From Paraburkholderia aspalathi (GTDB lineage: Bacteria > Pseudomonadota > Gammaproteobacteria > Burkholderiales > Burkholderiaceae), in the NCBI RefSeq assembly GCF_900116445.1, contig NZ_FPBH01000003.1:372001-436000 (forward strand): 64,000 bases of DNA, written 5' to 3'. A program made the position numbers and the translations under genes. This document shows, in pieces, positions 52,930 through 64,000 of the stretch (the first letter of the stretch is position 1; each line of letters begins with the position of its first letter). The notes below the pieces were generated by a model. It made no database searches and had not been told where the DNA came from. It saw only the letters and a program-made list of their open reading frames with translations.

Positions 52930-54063
52930 ATGCACGCCAACCGTCTTCATCTTCTCCTGCCCTTCGCGCTGCCCGCCGCAGCGGACGCCTCCACCGCCCT
53001 GCACGATATTCAGAGTCCAGCCCTCGACCGGCTGATCGCCCGTGCGACGCTGGTCGAACGGGTGGTCGGTGAAGATTTTCAGCGCACGCTGCCGCACGAG
53101 CGCTGGGTGGCGCGCCAGTTCGGCGCGCTGCCGAGCGGCGCAGCTGCCGCCGACGAAGCGCCGCTTGCCCCGTACATGCTGCGCGCAGACGGCGGCGAAC
53201 CCGGCAACGCCACGTGGGCCTGCGTGCAACCGGTGCACGTGCGTATCGCTCACGACCATCTGGTGCTGATCGATCCGGCCTCGCTCGAACTGTCCGACGG
53301 CGAAGCCAGCGTGCTGCTGGAGATCGCCCGGCCGTTGATCGAGGAGCTCGGCGTGCGCATCGAAGCGCCCAAGCCCGCACGCTGGTACCTGTCGGGCGAC
53401 GGCTTCGGCACACTGGCCGGAGCGTCGCCGTTGCGCGCGAGCGGCCGCAACATCGAAATCTGGCTGCCGCACGAGGCCCATTCCGGCGACCGTTCACGCG
53501 CCTGGATGAAGCTGCAGAACGAGGTGCAGATGGCGTGGTTCGAACATCCCGTCAATGAAGCGCGCGAAGCGCGTGGCCTGCCGGCTGTCAACTCGATCTG
53601 GTTTCACGCGCAAGGCGCGGCGCAGCCGGTGACGAGCCCGTTCGCGCGGGTATTTTCCGACGCGGCGGCCACGCGTGGCCTCGCCATGACTTCGGGCGTC
53701 CAGACCGCGGCGCCGCCGGCGTCGTTTGCGGCGTTCCAGGCCGCTACGGCGGCAAACGGCGCCTCAGGCAACGCGTCGGTTGGCACGTCCGCCGACACAC
53801 ATGCCAACGGCGCCACGCTGGTAGAACTCGATCCTTTCTCCACGCCCTACATCGAGCAGGACTGGGCGCGCTGGAACGACGCCTTCGCCGCATTGCAAAC
53901 CGACTGGTTCGAGCCGGCACTACAAGCGCTGCAATCCGGCCAGTTAAACGAACTCGCCCTGACGCTGTGCGGCGACACCGGTTCGGTGACGCTCACGATC
54001 ACGCGCGGCGACCTGCGCAAATTCTGGCGACGGCGCGTGTTCGCCTCGCTGTTTATCGAATGA
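52930..54063 (+). CDS. RpfE-like / phosphoglycerate-mutase-annotated protein
   Basis: A 377-residue protein resembling the conserved family upstream of recJ in beta-proteobacteria, often called RpfE-type regulatory protein or phosphoglycerate mutase; biochemical function is unclear. It starts MHANRLHLLLPFALP and has WKLQNEVQMAWFEHPVNE-like segments (read as MKLQNEVQMAWFEHP) and the motif NSIWFHAQGAAQP. A low-complexity A/S/G/T linker lies at about 255-295. A TACAAT at 52914-52919 overlaps an in-frame ATG (52918), so translation may begin at 52930 on a nearly leaderless mRNA. recJ follows 28 bases later. Confidence 0.75.
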   Translation: MHANRLHLLLPFALPAAADASTALHDIQSPALDRLIARATLVERVVGEDFQRTLPHERWVARQFGALPSGAAAADEAPLAPYMLRADGGEPGNATWACVQPVHVRIAHDHLVLIDPASLELSDGEASVLLEIARPLIEELGVRIEAPKPARWYLSGDGFGTLAGASPLRASGRNIEIWLPHEAHSGDRSRAWMKLQNEVQMAWFEHPVNEAREARGLPAVNSIWFHAQGAAQPVTSPFARVFSDAAATRGLAMTSGVQTAAPPASFAAFQAATAANGASGNASVGTSADTHANGATLVELDPFSTPYIEQDWARWNDAFAALQTDWFEPALQALQSGQLNELALTLCGDTGSVTLTITRGDLRKFWRRRVFASLFIE

Positions 54064-54091
54064 CCTATCGAATGATCCACGGCCTCTCCGA

Positions 54092-55798
54092 ATGACTCGA
54101 ATCGTTACGCGCGCCTCGTCACCCGTCGACGCCGAAGTCCTCACCCGCCACGGCCTGCATCCGGTGCTTGCGCGCCTGTACGCCGCGCGCGGCGTGTGCA
54201 TGCCCGATGAAATCGAAACCGGTCTCGCGCGGCTCGTGCCGCCCGCCGGGCTCAAAGGCTGCGACGACGCCGCCGCGCTGCTCGCCGATGCCATTCAGAA
54301 CAAGCGCCGCATGCTGGTGGTCGCCGACTACGACTGCGACGGCGCCACCGCCTGCGCGGTCGCGGTGCGCGGCTTGCGCATGTTCGGCGGCCAGATCGAA
54401 TATCTGGTGCCGAACCGCTTCGAATACGGCTATGGCCTCACGCCTGAGATCGTCGCACTGGCCGCCCGCAGTGCATCGGGCAAGCCGGAACTGCTGATTA
54501 CGGTCGACAACGGCATCGCCAGCGTCGACGGTGTGGAAGCGGCGAACGCGCTCGGCATCGACGTGCTCGTCACCGACCATCACCTCCCCGGCGACGAACT
54601 GCCGGCAGCCCGCGCCATCGTCAATCCGAACCAGCCGGGCTGCACGTTCCCGAGCAAATGCATCGCCGGCGTCGGCGTGATGTTTTATGTGCTGCTGGCA
54701 TTGCGCGCGGAATTGCGCCGCCGCGGCGCCTTCAACGACGACTTCCCCGAGCCCCGTCTGGACGGCCTGCTCGATCTGGTCGCGCTCGGCACGGTGGCCG
54801 ACGTGGTCAAGCTCGACGGCAATAACCGCGTGCTGGTCGCGCAAGGACTGCAGCGGATTCGCAAAGGCAAGATGCAGCCGGGCATCGCCGCCCTCTTTCG
54901 CGCCGCCGCGCGCGACGCCCGCAGCGCGTCGGGCTTCGACCTCGGTTTCGCGCTCGGGCCACGTCTGAATGCGGCCGGCCGCCTGTCGGACATGTCGCTC
55001 GGCATCGAGTGCCTGACCACCGACGACATCGGCCGCGCATGGGATCTCGCACAGCAGCTCGACACGATGAACCGCGAGCGCCGCGAAATCGAAGCCGGTA
55101 TGCAGCAGCAGGCGCTCGAAGACCTCTCGGCGATCAATCCTGAGGGCGCGACCACCATCACCCTGTTCAATCCGAGCTGGCACCAGGGCGTGATCGGCAT
55201 CGTCGCCGGACGGTTGAAGGAGAAATTCCACCGGCCGTCGTTCACATTCGCGCTCGCCGACGATAGCGGCCTGCTCGTCAAAGGCTCGGGCCGGTCGATC
55301 TCGGGCTTCCATCTGCGTGACGCGCTCGATCTGATCTCGAAGCGCGAGCCAGGCCTGATCGTCAAATTCGGCGGCCACGCAATGGCCGCGGGTTTGACGA
55401 TGGCCGCCGCCGACGTGCCGCACTTCACCGCCGCGTTCGAGGCCGTGGGCCGGGAATGGCTCTCTGAAGAGGCGCTCTCGCGCACGGTCGAAACCGATGG
55501 CGAACTCGAAGACGCCTACTTCACGCCGCAATTCGTCGAAATGCTCGACGCCGCCGTATGGGGCCAGGGCTTCCCGGCGCCGGTGTTTTCCGGCGAATTC
55601 GACATTGCGTCGCAGGCGCTGGTGAAGGACAAGCATCTGAAGCTGCAACTCGTGCGCGGCCGCCAGCGCTTCAACGCGATCTGGTTCAATCACACCGATA
55701 CACTGCCTGCGCGCACCACCGTTGCTTACCGGTTGGCCAGCGACACGTGGAATGGCGTGTCGCGAGTGCAATTGATCGTCGAGCACGCGGCGAGTTAG
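54092..55798 (+). CDS. recJ: Single-stranded-DNA-specific exonuclease RecJ
   Basis: A 568-residue DHH/DHHA1 5'-3' exonuclease for recombination and mismatch/base-excision repair. Metal motifs include [12 protein letters not shown] (motif I), [12 protein letters not shown] (DHH, motif III), and the DHHA1 segment [13 protein letters not shown]. The C-terminal OB-type part is present. Start ATG 54092 lacks a clear ribosome binding site but agrees with the family length. It follows the RpfE-like gene and may be cotranscribed with it. Confidence 0.96.
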   Translation: MTRIVTRASSPVDAEVLTRHGLHPVLARLYAARGVCMPDEIETGLARLVPPAGLKGCDDAAALLADAIQNKRRMLVVADYDCDGATACAVAVRGLRMFGGQIEYLVPNRFEYGYGLTPEIVALAARSASGKPELLITVDNGIASVDGVEAANALGIDVLVTDHHLPGDELPAARAIVNPNQPGCTFPSKCIAGVGVMFYVLLALRAELRRRGAFNDDFPEPRLDGLLDLVALGTVADVVKLDGNNRVLVAQGLQRIRKGKMQPGIAALFRAAARDARSASGFDLGFALGPRLNAAGRLSDMSLGIECLTTDDIGRAWDLAQQLDTMNRERREIEAGMQQQALEDLSAINPEGATTITLFNPSWHQGVIGIVAGRLKEKFHRPSFTFALADDSGLLVKGSGRSISGFHLRDALDLISKREPGLIVKFGGHAMAAGLTMAAADVPHFTAAFEAVGREWLSEEALSRTVETDGELEDAYFTPQFVEMLDAAVWGQGFPAPVFSGEFDIASQALVKDKHLKLQLVRGRQRFNAIWFNHTDTLPARTTVAYRLASDTWNGVSRVQLIVEHAAS

Positions 55799-55949
55799 CA
55801 CGTTGCCCGAGACGCCCGCAGGATGCGCAACGGCGTCGAAAATCACCGCAAAATCAACCCCAAACCCGCGCCGGATCGCTCAAGAGCCTCCGGCGCGGGG
55901 CGCCGATCGGCTATAATTTCCCCTTTTTACGAAGCTATAAAAGATCGAC

Positions 55950-57054
55950 ATGGAAGCGGAACGTCTCAACGCGATCGAAGCCTCACTGGCGGACCTGCGC
56001 ACGCGCGCGGACTCGCTACGGGGGTATCTTTGACTACGACGACAAGGCATTACGTCTGATCGAAGTCAACCGGGAACTCGAAGACCCGGACGTCTGGAAC
56101 GACTCGAAGCACGCCCAGGCCCTCGGCCGGGAAAAAAAACTGCTCGACGACACCGTCGGCAAACTCACGTCACTCGATAACGACTTGCGCGACGCGCAGG
56201 ACCTGTTCGACATGGCCCGCGAAGAAGGCGACGAGGAAACCCTCCTCGCCTGCGAATCAGACGCGCAAGGCATCGAACAACGTGTCGCCGACATGGAATT
56301 CCGCCGGATGTTCGCGAATCCGGCCGACCCGAACAACGCCTTCCTCGACATCCAAGCCGGCGCCGGCGGCACCGAAGCGTGCGACTGGGCGTCCATGCTG
56401 CTGCGCCAGTACCTGCGCTACTGCGAGCGCAAGGGCTTCAAGACCGAAGTGCTGGAACAGACCGAAGGCGATGTCGCGGGCATCAAGAACGCCACGATCA
56501 AGATCGAAGGCGAATACGCATACGGCTTTCTGCGCACCGAAACCGGCGTGCACCGCCTCGTGCGCAAGTCGCCGTTCGATTCGTCGGGCGGCCGCCACAC
56601 GTCGTTCTCGTCGGTGTTCGTGTATCCGGAAATCGACGATTCGATCGAAGTCGACATCAATCCGGCCGATCTGCGCATCGACACGTACCGCGCGTCCGGC
56701 GCGGGCGGTCAGCACATCAACAAGACCGATTCGGCCGTGCGGATTACGCACATGCCGTCGGGCATCGTCGTGCAGTGCCAGAACGACCGTTCACAGCACC
56801 GTAACCGCGCCGAAGCCATGGCCATGCTGAAATCGCGCCTGTACGAAGCGGAAATCCGCAAACGTCAGGCCGAGCAGGACAAGCTCGAAGCCGGCAAGAC
56901 CGATGTGGGCTGGGGTCATCAGATCCGCTCGTACGTGCTGGACAACAGCCGTATCAAGGATCTGCGCACAAACGTCGAAATCAGCAATACCAAGAGCGTG
57001 CTCGACGGCGACCTCGATCCGTTCATCAGCGCCAGCCTGAAACAGGGCGTCTAA
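55950..57054 (+). CDS. prfB: Peptide chain release factor 2, with programmed +1 frameshift
   Basis: RF2 recognises UAA and UGA stop codons and releases the peptide. Translation starts at ATG 55950 and reads 27 codons to an in-frame TGA at 56031-56033. The slippery CTT-TGA-C with the Shine-Dalgarno-like CGGGGG three bases upstream shifts the ribosome +1 into the frame that runs from 56032 to 57054. The product has 367 residues. The stop-recognition SPF motif ([10 protein letters not shown]) and the GGQ catalytic motif (252-254, SGAGGQHIN) are intact. Annotating only the long frame would omit the N-terminus. recJ ends 151 bases upstream. Confidence 0.97.
56020..56034 (+). promoter_or_regulatory. 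prfB +1 frameshift site
   Basis: CGGGGGTATCTTTGAC in the bacterial consensus form (AGGGGGTATCTTTGAC in E. coli). RF2 scarcity slows termination at the TGA and favours slippage, so RF2 controls its own synthesis. Confidence 0.95.
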
Positions 57055-57186
57055 GCGCAACCGGCGCGGCATGCCTGACATCGCCGCGCCGTATCCTTGC
57101 ATCTTTGTTATAGCGCCTGAGGTTTTTACTGACTGGCCACCCGCATGCGGACCATCCTGGTGCGGGCCACCGAATACCAAACCATC

Positions 57187-58713
57187 ATGACCGAACCGAC
57201 CCAGCCTAATGCCGCGCCCGAGGGCGACGACAACAAGATCATGGCCGAGCGCCGCGAAAAGCTGCGCGAACTGCGTGAGCAAGGCGTCGCCTATCCGAAC
57301 GATTTCCGCCCCACGCATCACGCCGAAGATCTGCAAGCGAAATACGCCGAGATCGACAAGGAAGCGCTCGAAGCGAATCCCCTCGAAGTCGCGATCGCCG
57401 GCCGCATGATGCTCAAGCGCGTGATGGGCAAGGCGAGCTTCGCAACCGTGCGTGACGGTTCGGGTCAGATCCAGTTCTTCATCACGCCCGCCGACGTCGG
57501 TCAGGAAACGTACGACGCCTTCAAGAAGTGGGACATGGGCGACATCGTCGCGGCGCGCGGCGTGCTGTTCCGCACCAACAAGGGCGAACTCTCGGTGCGT
57601 TGTACCGAACTGCGTTTGCTGTCGAAGTCGCTGCGTCCGCTGCCGGACAAGTTCCATGGCCTCGCCGACCAGGAAATGAAGTACCGCCAGCGCTACGTCG
57701 ACCTGATCGTCACGCCGGAAACGCGCAAGACCTTCGTCGCGCGCACCAAGGCGATGTCGTCGATCCGCAAGTTCATGGCGGACGCCGACTTCATGGAAGT
57801 CGAGACGCCGATGCTGCACCCGATTCCGGGTGGCGCCGCGGCCAAGCCGTTCACCACGCACCACAACGCGCTCGACATGCAGATGTTCCTGCGCATCGCG
57901 CCGGAACTGTATCTGAAGCGCCTCGTGGTCGGCGGCTTCGAGCGCGTGTTCGAGATCAACCGTAACTTCCGCAATGAGGGCGTGTCGGTCCGCCACAATC
58001 CGGAATTCACGATGATCGAGTTCTACGCGGCGTACACCGATTACAAGTGGATCATGGACTTCACCGAGCAGCTGATCCGCCAGGCGGCGGTCGATGCGCT
58101 CGGCAGCGCGACGATCAGCTACCAGGGTCGCGAACTGGATCTGGCCAAGCCCTTCCATCGCTTGACGATCAGCCAGGCGATCCAGAAGTACGCGCCGCAG
58201 TACACAGACGCGCAACTTGGCGACGACGCATTCCTGCGTACGGAACTGAAGAAGTTCGGCGTCGATGCTTCGCAGCCGCAGTTCCTGAACGCAGGCGTGG
58301 GCGCGTTGCAACTGGCGCTGTTCGAAGAGACCGCCGAATCGCAGTTGTGGGAGCCGACTTTCATCATCGACTACCCGATCGAAGTGTCGCCGCTGGCACG
58401 CGCGTCGGATAAGTTCGATGGCATCACCGAGCGTTTCGAGCTGTTCATCACGGGCCGTGAAATCGCCAACGGTTTCTCGGAGCTGAACGATCCGGAAGAC
58501 CAGGCCGCCCGCTTCAAGAAGCAGGTCGACCAGAAAGACGCCGGCGACGAAGAAGCGATGTTCTACGACGCCGACTACATCCGCGCGCTGGAGTACGGCA
58601 TGCCGCCGGCTGGCGGTTGCGGCATCGGCATCGACCGTCTGGTCATGATGCTGACCGACAGCCCGAGCATTCGCGACGTGATTCTGTTCCCGCATCTGCG
58701 CCGCGAAGACTGA
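57187..58713 (+). CDS. lysS: Lysyl-tRNA synthetase
   Basis: A 508-residue class II synthetase. The N-terminal OB-fold anticodon-binding domain ([11 protein letters not shown]) precedes the catalytic core, with motif 2 ([12 protein letters not shown]) and motif 3 ([13 protein letters not shown]). ATG 57187 ([14 protein letters not shown]) matches the family start; an upstream ATG (57145) would add 14 residues. It follows prfB by 132 bases, the widespread prfB-lysS pair. Confidence 0.97.
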   Translation: MTEPTQPNAAPEGDDNKIMAERREKLRELREQGVAYPNDFRPTHHAEDLQAKYAEIDKEALEANPLEVAIAGRMMLKRVMGKASFATVRDGSGQIQFFITPADVGQETYDAFKKWDMGDIVAARGVLFRTNKGELSVRCTELRLLSKSLRPLPDKFHGLADQEMKYRQRYVDLIVTPETRKTFVARTKAMSSIRKFMADADFMEVETPMLHPIPGGAAAKPFTTHHNALDMQMFLRIAPELYLKRLVVGGFERVFEINRNFRNEGVSVRHNPEFTMIEFYAAYTDYKWIMDFTEQLIRQAAVDALGSATISYQGRELDLAKPFHRLTISQAIQKYAPQYTDAQLGDDAFLRTELKKFGVDASQPQFLNAGVGALQLALFEETAESQLWEPTFIIDYPIEVSPLARASDKFDGITERFELFITGREIANGFSELNDPEDQAARFKKQVDQKDAGDEEAMFYDADYIRALEYGMPPAGGCGIGIDRLVMMLTDSPSIRDVILFPHLRRED

Positions 58714-58732
58714 TCGTTGCGTGGTTCGTAAA

Positions 58733-58768
58733 AGAAAAACGCCCGGCTTGATGTCGGGCGTTTTTTCT
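58733..58768. terminator. Terminator after lysS
   Basis: AAAAACGCCCGGC/GTCGGGCGTTTTTT with a five-base loop and a T-tract on plus. The remaining 58769-59031 gap holds no gene that I can support; GGAGG near its end belongs to the next gene. Confidence 0.9.
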
Positions 58769-59031
58769 TGCGGTGCGTGAAAAACACTGGCAGCCGAAAG
58801 CTGACAGTTTGTAACCATCGGTAAAAAGCGCGTATTCCCCGCTGGGCCGGGGTTTTCTTAAGTTGCTGCGGACCCGCAAGGAATCAGGCGCCCCGCTGCG
58901 CTGCGCGCGCTTTGACGCGAAAGCGCTGCGATGATTGCCCGGAAATGGTTACAAATTGAAACCCTTGCGGGATCGATTTGCCCGACACTCAGTCTCAATA
59001 ACAGTCGACTCTGCTCCAGACGGAGGCCAAT

Positions 59032-59751
59032 ATGGATAATCCAGATACCAAGCCCACGCAACAACGTCGTCTTCACCCGCTCGTCGCTACTGCTGCGGGC
59101 GCAGTGATCATCGCAAGTCTTGCCGCGACAGCGGCCGTCACGGGCCTGTTCCCGAAGGCGTCGAGCAGCGGCTCGCAAACCGATCAGACCCAGGCTGCGC
59201 AAGTGAGCGCCCAACCGGGTGTGGTCGATTCGGCGGCGCCGGCAAATCCGGCCGCTCAACAGGCAGCCGCGCAGGCCGAAGCGCAACAGCAGGCAGCGCA
59301 GCAACAGGCGCCTCAACGCGCTCCGGCGCCGACACAGCAGCAACAACAGTACGCTCAACAGCAGCAGGCACAGCCGGCACCGCAGTACGCCCAGCAACAG
59401 CCGTCGCAACCGGCCTACTGCTCGACCTGCGGCACGGTCGAAGGCATCTCGGCGGTCCGTCAGGAAGGCCATGGCACGGGTATCGGTGCGGTCGGCGGCG
59501 CCGTGGCCGGCGGCGTAGTCGGCAACCAGTTCGGCAGTGGCAACGGCCGTACCGCGATGACGGTGCTGGGCGCCCTCGGTGGCGGCCTGGCCGGTAACTC
59601 GGTCGAAAAGCACATCCGCAGCACGACGTCGTATTCGGTGCGGGTGCGGATGGAAAGCGGCAAGACGCGCTACTTCACGTATCACGAAGCGCCGCCGTTC
59701 CAGCAGGGCCAGCGCGTGCGGGTCGAAAACGGCACGCTCGTGGCAAGCTGA
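59032..59751 (+). CDS. Glycine-zipper 2TM-domain membrane protein
   Basis: A 239-residue protein. Residues 18-40 form one transmembrane helix. A Q/A/P-rich periplasmic linker (about 50-128) leads to a CSTCG motif (130-134) and a glycine zipper of two hydrophobic helices (about 148-190, GAVGGAVAGGVVGNQFG and LGALGGGLAGN). The C-terminal domain is a small beta structure (YSVRVRMESGKTRYFTYHE). GGAGG precedes the ATG. Related proteins include surface antigens of the 17-kDa/SlyB type. Function unknown. Confidence 0.88.
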   Translation: MDNPDTKPTQQRRLHPLVATAAGAVIIASLAATAAVTGLFPKASSSGSQTDQTQAAQVSAQPGVVDSAAPANPAAQQAAAQAEAQQQAAQQQAPQRAPAPTQQQQQYAQQQQAQPAPQYAQQQPSQPAYCSTCGTVEGISAVRQEGHGTGIGAVGGAVAGGVVGNQFGSGNGRTAMTVLGALGGGLAGNSVEKHIRSTTSYSVRVRMESGKTRYFTYHEAPPFQQGQRVRVENGTLVAS

Positions 59752-59774
59752 CCACCTGAAGATTCTCCAGGCGT

Positions 59775-59808
59775 TAAAAAAAGGCGATTCCAATGGAATC
59801 GCCTTTTT
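59775..59808. terminator. Terminator shared with the isc operon
   Basis: AAAAAAAGGCGATTCCAATGGAATCGCCTTTTT, with A and T tracts. It ends the glycine-zipper gene on plus and iscX on minus. Confidence 0.9.
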
Positions 59809-59875
59809 CTTTGCCGCAGTCGGAGCGGAATCAATCGCGCCCCGCCGCCACGGAACCACCGAGCATACTGCCCGC

Positions 59876-60073
59876 TCAGTAATCCGCGTCTTCGATCCAT
59901 GCAGCCTGAATCGCTTCGAGGATCTTTTCGTTCGACCGGTTAGGATCGTCGTCGAAACCTTCCAGCTCGGTGACCCAACGGTGCAAATCAGTGAAGCGCA
60001 CCTGCTGCGGATCGATGTCCTGGTGCTTGTCAGTCAGGGCCATCGCGATGTCTTGCGTATCGGTCCACTTCAT
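59876..60073 (-). CDS. iscX: Fe-S cluster assembly protein IscX
   Basis: A 65-residue acidic helical protein that binds IscS and iron and modulates cluster assembly. It has the family pattern DTQDIAMALTDKH and DPQQVRFTDLHRWV. GGAGG precedes the ATG. Last gene of the isc operon, 15 bases after fdx. Confidence 0.96.
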   Translation of the reverse strand: MKWTDTQDIAMALTDKHQDIDPQQVRFTDLHRWVTELEGFDDDPNRSNEKILEAIQAAWIEDADY

Positions 60074-60088
60074 GGCTGCATCCTCCAG

Positions 60089-60430
60089 TTAGTGATTTTC
60101 CTTCGCGTGATTGATCGAGTAGCGCGGGATCTCGACAACCAGATCCTGCTCGGCCGGCACCATCGCCTGGCACGACAGACGCGAGGCCGGTTCGAGCCCC
60201 CACGCCTTGTCCAGCAGATCGTCCTCGTCTTCCTCGGACGGCGTCAAGGCGGCGAAACCCTCACGCACGATCACGTGACAAGTCGTGCACGCGCAGGACT
60301 TCTCGCACGCGTGCTCGATTTCGATGCCGTGTTCGAGCAGATTGTCGCAGATGCTCTTGCCGGGCACGGCATCGATCACCGCGCCTTCCGGGCACAGTTC
60401 GACGTGGGGCAGCACAACGATTTGAGGCAT
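60089..60430 (-). CDS. fdx: ISC-type [2Fe-2S] ferredoxin
   Basis: A 113-residue ferredoxin that gives electrons for Fe-S cluster assembly. Ligands C42, C48, C51 and C87 fit the C-x5-C-x2-C plus distal C pattern (ACEKSCACTTCHV and SRLSCQAM). It follows hscA by 140 bases. Confidence 0.96.
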   Translation of the reverse strand: MPQIVVLPHVELCPEGAVIDAVPGKSICDNLLEHGIEIEHACEKSCACTTCHVIVREGFAALTPSEEDEDDLLDKAWGLEPASRLSCQAMVPAEQDLVVEIPRYSINHAKENH

Positions 60431-60570
60431 ACATTTTCCGTTTGGGTCTGCGGCACGGCGGCCGCAAACAGGCTCCGTACCATTTTACTGGCGCCACGCG
60501 GACTTTTTAAGTCCGTGCGGCGCGGTTCATTGCCGGCTGGCGCGCATCGCGCGGCCACGCCGCAAGACGC

Positions 60571-62442
<1,872 letters not shown>

Positions 62443-62555
62443 CTGGATCTTCTCGGAGCCGCTGGGCCCCGTCCTGAATTTTTGCGTTGCTGGATGTATT
62501 GCTACGGCTGTTATCGCTGCGTATTCATGCGCGGCGGCACCGGGCCGCCTAACCG

Positions 62556-63083
62556 CTAGTTCTCGAGCCGCTCGATCTGCGTGCCGATTTCCGACGCCAC
62601 CCGCTCGATGAACATCAACTGCCGCACTGCCTCGCCCGCCGCCTGATTTGCGCCGCTGTCGAGCAGCGCGCCGAGCTTGTCGAACCGCATGCGCTCTTCG
62701 TCGCGCAGTTCGGTCAGCAAGGCGTCGAGCGCGTCGACGTTCTTCGCCGCGGCCGCGTCTTCAATGCCTTCGCGCCACTCCATCTGCTGCATCAGGAACG
62801 CCGGCTCCATCGCCGTGTTGTCATGCGCGCCGACGTCGATGCCGCGCAGGTGCAACAGATAGGTCGCGCGCTTCAACGGATCGCGCAGCGTCTGATATGC
62901 CTCGTTGGTGCGCGTCGCCCATTGCATCGCGATGCGCTTTTGCGCGTCGCCGGCCGCCGCGAAGCGGTCCGGATGCACTTGCGCCTGCACCGTGCGGTAG
63001 GCGTGATCGAGTGCCGCTGCGTCGAGCGCGAATTGCGCCGGTAGATCGAACAGGTCGAAGTGGCTGTCGTTCAGCGAGGCCAT
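62556..63083 (-). CDS. hscB: Fe-S assembly co-chaperone HscB
   Basis: A 175-residue J-domain protein that brings IscU to HscA. The HPD motif is at 37-39 (VHPDRFA), and the C-terminal half is the IscU-binding three-helix bundle ([13 protein letters not shown]). It starts 188 bases past iscA, beyond an intrinsic terminator, so it may have partial independent expression. Confidence 0.95.
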   Translation of the reverse strand: MASLNDSHFDLFDLPAQFALDAAALDHAYRTVQAQVHPDRFAAAGDAQKRIAMQWATRTNEAYQTLRDPLKRATYLLHLRGIDVGAHDNTAMEPAFLMQQMEWREGIEDAAAAKNVDALDALLTELRDEERMRFDKLGALLDSGANQAAGEAVRQLMFIERVASEIGTQIERLEN

Positions 63084-63222
63084 CGGATAAAAGGAGTCCG
63101 TTCAGGAAAGCGCACCGGAGTGCAGGCTAAAAACGCGGATCGAAAGCGCTGTGGAGACTCGCCTGCGGATTCAGCGACTAAGTCAGCCGAAAAAACCAAC
63201 CCGGATGCGCGGATGAAACTAA

Positions 63223-63244
63223 AAAGGCGGCACGCGCCGCCTTT
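63223..63244 (-). terminator. Intrinsic terminator between iscA and hscB
   Basis: AAAGGCGGC/GCCGCCTTT with a four-base loop, followed on minus by TTTTTAGTTT. It splits the isc operon, lowering hscBA-fdx-iscX relative to iscU-iscA. Confidence 0.8.
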
Positions 63245-63271
63245 GATCCGCTGCACGCGGAGTGAGCCGAT

Positions 63272-63595
63272 TTACACGCGGAACGATTCGCCGCAACCGC
63301 ACTCGTCCTTCACGTTCGGGTTGTTGAACTTGAAGCCTTCGTTCAACCCTTCGCGTGCGAAGTCGAGTTCGGTACCGTCGATATAAGCGAGGCTCTTCGG
63401 GTCAACAATGATCTTCACGCCGTTGCAGTCGAACACTTCGTCTTCGGGCGCGAGTTCATCCACGTACTCGAGCTTGTAGGCCAAACCCGAGCATCCCGTG
63501 GTGCGCACGCCTACGCGCAGCCCGACACCCTTGCCGCGGCGAGTCAGATACTTCTGGACGTGCTGTGCTGCCTTTTCGGTCAACGTAATTGCCAT
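63272..63595 (-). CDS. iscA: Fe-S cluster A-type carrier IscA
   Basis: A 107-residue cluster carrier. Conserved cysteines C35, C99 and C101 are in TTGCSGLAY and the C-terminal CGCGESFRV. Start ATG 63595 ([11 protein letters not shown]); the frame is open 11 codons upstream. Confidence 0.97.
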   Translation of the reverse strand: MAITLTEKAAQHVQKYLTRRGKGVGLRVGVRTTGCSGLAYKLEYVDELAPEDEVFDCNGVKIIVDPKSLAYIDGTELDFAREGLNEGFKFNNPNVKDECGCGESFRV

Positions 63596-63681
63596 AGCGT
63601 TTCTCATTGCGCCGCGCGTGTTCGTCACTCCTGTGCCTACTGACGCGCTGCTACCCTGCCTGCTTCAAATATCGCTCATGC

Positions 63682-63710
63682 CGGACGGTGTTTTTTGCTC
63701 GCACCGTCCG
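63682..63710. repeat. Inverted repeat between iscU and iscA
   Basis: CGGACGGTG (63682-63690) and CACCGTCCG (63702-63710), a perfect 9-bp stem with an 11-base loop, in a 161-base gap. Inside the loop on plus is a T-run (TTTTTT), but it is not after the stem on minus. It may be an mRNA-stability hairpin or an attenuator. Confidence 0.6.
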
Positions 63711-63756
63711 CTTCGACTTACCCAAATGCGCACTCTAACGAGCACCCACTCGCCGC

Positions 63757-64000
63757 TTACGCGTGTTGCTTGTCGCTTTCGACGACTGCTTCACCGTGAC
63801 GTTGCTTGTAGTCGGCGACCGCTGCCTTGATCGCGTCTTCCGCGAGGATCGAGCAGTGGATCTTCACCGGCGGCAGCGCCAGTTCTTCGGCGATCTGCGT
63901 GTTCTTGATCGACATTGCCTGATCAAGCGTCTTGCCCTTCACCCATTCGGTGACGAGCGAGCTCGACGCAATCGCCGAACCGCAGCCGTACGTCTTGAAC
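63757..64000 (-). CDS. iscU: Fe-S scaffold protein IscU (C-terminal part)
   Basis: The window cuts this gene; only about 81 C-terminal residues are present. IscU is the scaffold where IscS-derived sulfur and iron form the cluster. Two of its three cluster cysteines are seen, in [13 protein letters not shown] and [11 protein letters not shown], with the HscA-binding motif LPPVK just before the latter. The rest and iscS/iscR lie beyond 64000. Confidence 0.97.
   Translation of the reverse strand, partial: FKTYGCGSAIASSSLVTEWVKGKTLDQAMSIKNTQIAEELALPPVKIHCSILAEDAIKAAVADYKQRHGEAVVESDKQHA

Noticed and set aside
52798..53481. An N-terminal extension of the 81-residue protein, giving 309 residues
   Set aside because: It would overlap the RpfE-like gene on the opposite strand. 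The ATG at 52797 has the ribosome binding site.
54119..55846. A 575-residue open frame antisense to recJ
   Set aside because: Shadow of recJ; no domains.
55950..56033. prfB as a pseudogene with an early stop
   Set aside because: The stop is part of the standard +1 frameshift site and the rest of RF2 is intact.
56791..58818. A 675-residue open frame antisense to lysS
   Set aside because: It covers lysS and the prfB 3' end; no family resemblance, arginine- and leucine-heavy.

Overview
The window is a high-GC, densely coded chromosome segment of a beta-proteobacterium, most likely Burkholderiaceae and probably Paraburkholderia. The case rests on codon usage, protein sequences and gene order: iscU-iscA-hscBA-fdx-iscX, prfB-lysS, recJ beside lolCD and comEC, pyrG-kdsA-eno-ftsB, and ndk-rlmN-rodZ-ispG-hisS-yfgM-bamB-der-hfq-hflXKC-hisZ-purA. 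I found no rRNA, tRNA, CRISPR array, prophage, insertion sequence or integration scar. It reads as conserved core genome, and no new multi-gene system is evident.

Layout. 1-10.5 kb: a JmjC/cupin ribosomal oxygenase, a tiny Ala/Ser lipoprotein, a DinG-type Fe-S helicase, a YdcH-family protein, an exported coiled-coil repeat protein, Tex and the Kup potassium transporter. 10.5-28 kb: a long minus-strand series for purine and histidine metabolism (phosphoribosyltransferase, purA, hisZ), membrane quality control (hflC, hflK), ribosome and RNA functions (hflX, hfq, der), envelope assembly (bamB, yfgM, rodZ), hisS, ispG, rlmN and ndk. 28-38.4 kb: a Bax-inhibitor-1 family protein on plus, then another minus-strand series (metallo-beta-lactamase hydrolase, bamC, dapA, methyltransferase, trpS, site-2 protease, yciO, RNase AM, hydrolase, DUF455 protein). 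38.5-40.7 kb, plus strand: gamma-carbonic anhydrase, Hsp33 and a small lipoprotein. 40.8-52.2 kb, minus strand: ftsB, eno, kdsA, pyrG, hydrolase, comEC, tatD, lolD, lolC. 52.5-59.8 kb: an 81-residue unknown protein, an RpfE-like protein, recJ, prfB with its programmed +1 frameshift, lysS and a glycine-zipper protein. 59.8-64 kb, minus strand: the ISC iron-sulfur operon, with iscU cut by the window edge.

How they work together: most genes supply translation (prfB, lysS, hisS, trpS, hflX, der, rlmN, the oxygenase), outer-membrane biogenesis (bamB, bamC, lolCD, kdsA), cell shape and division (rodZ, ftsB), DNA uptake and repair (comEC, recJ, dinG) and Fe-S assembly. Several products in the window would be ISC clients: IspG, RlmN, DinG, and TrpS if its four-cysteine motif holds a cluster.

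The most interesting signals are the four-cysteine motif and helical insert in TrpS, a long cruciform between kdsA and eno, a two-arm structured leader before the Bax-inhibitor gene, a hairpin-rich gap between der and bamB, the 28-residue tandem repeats in an exported protein, and the apparent absence of pilW between rlmN and rodZ. Coordinates and motifs were read directly. Family names come from sequence recognition, not a database search.
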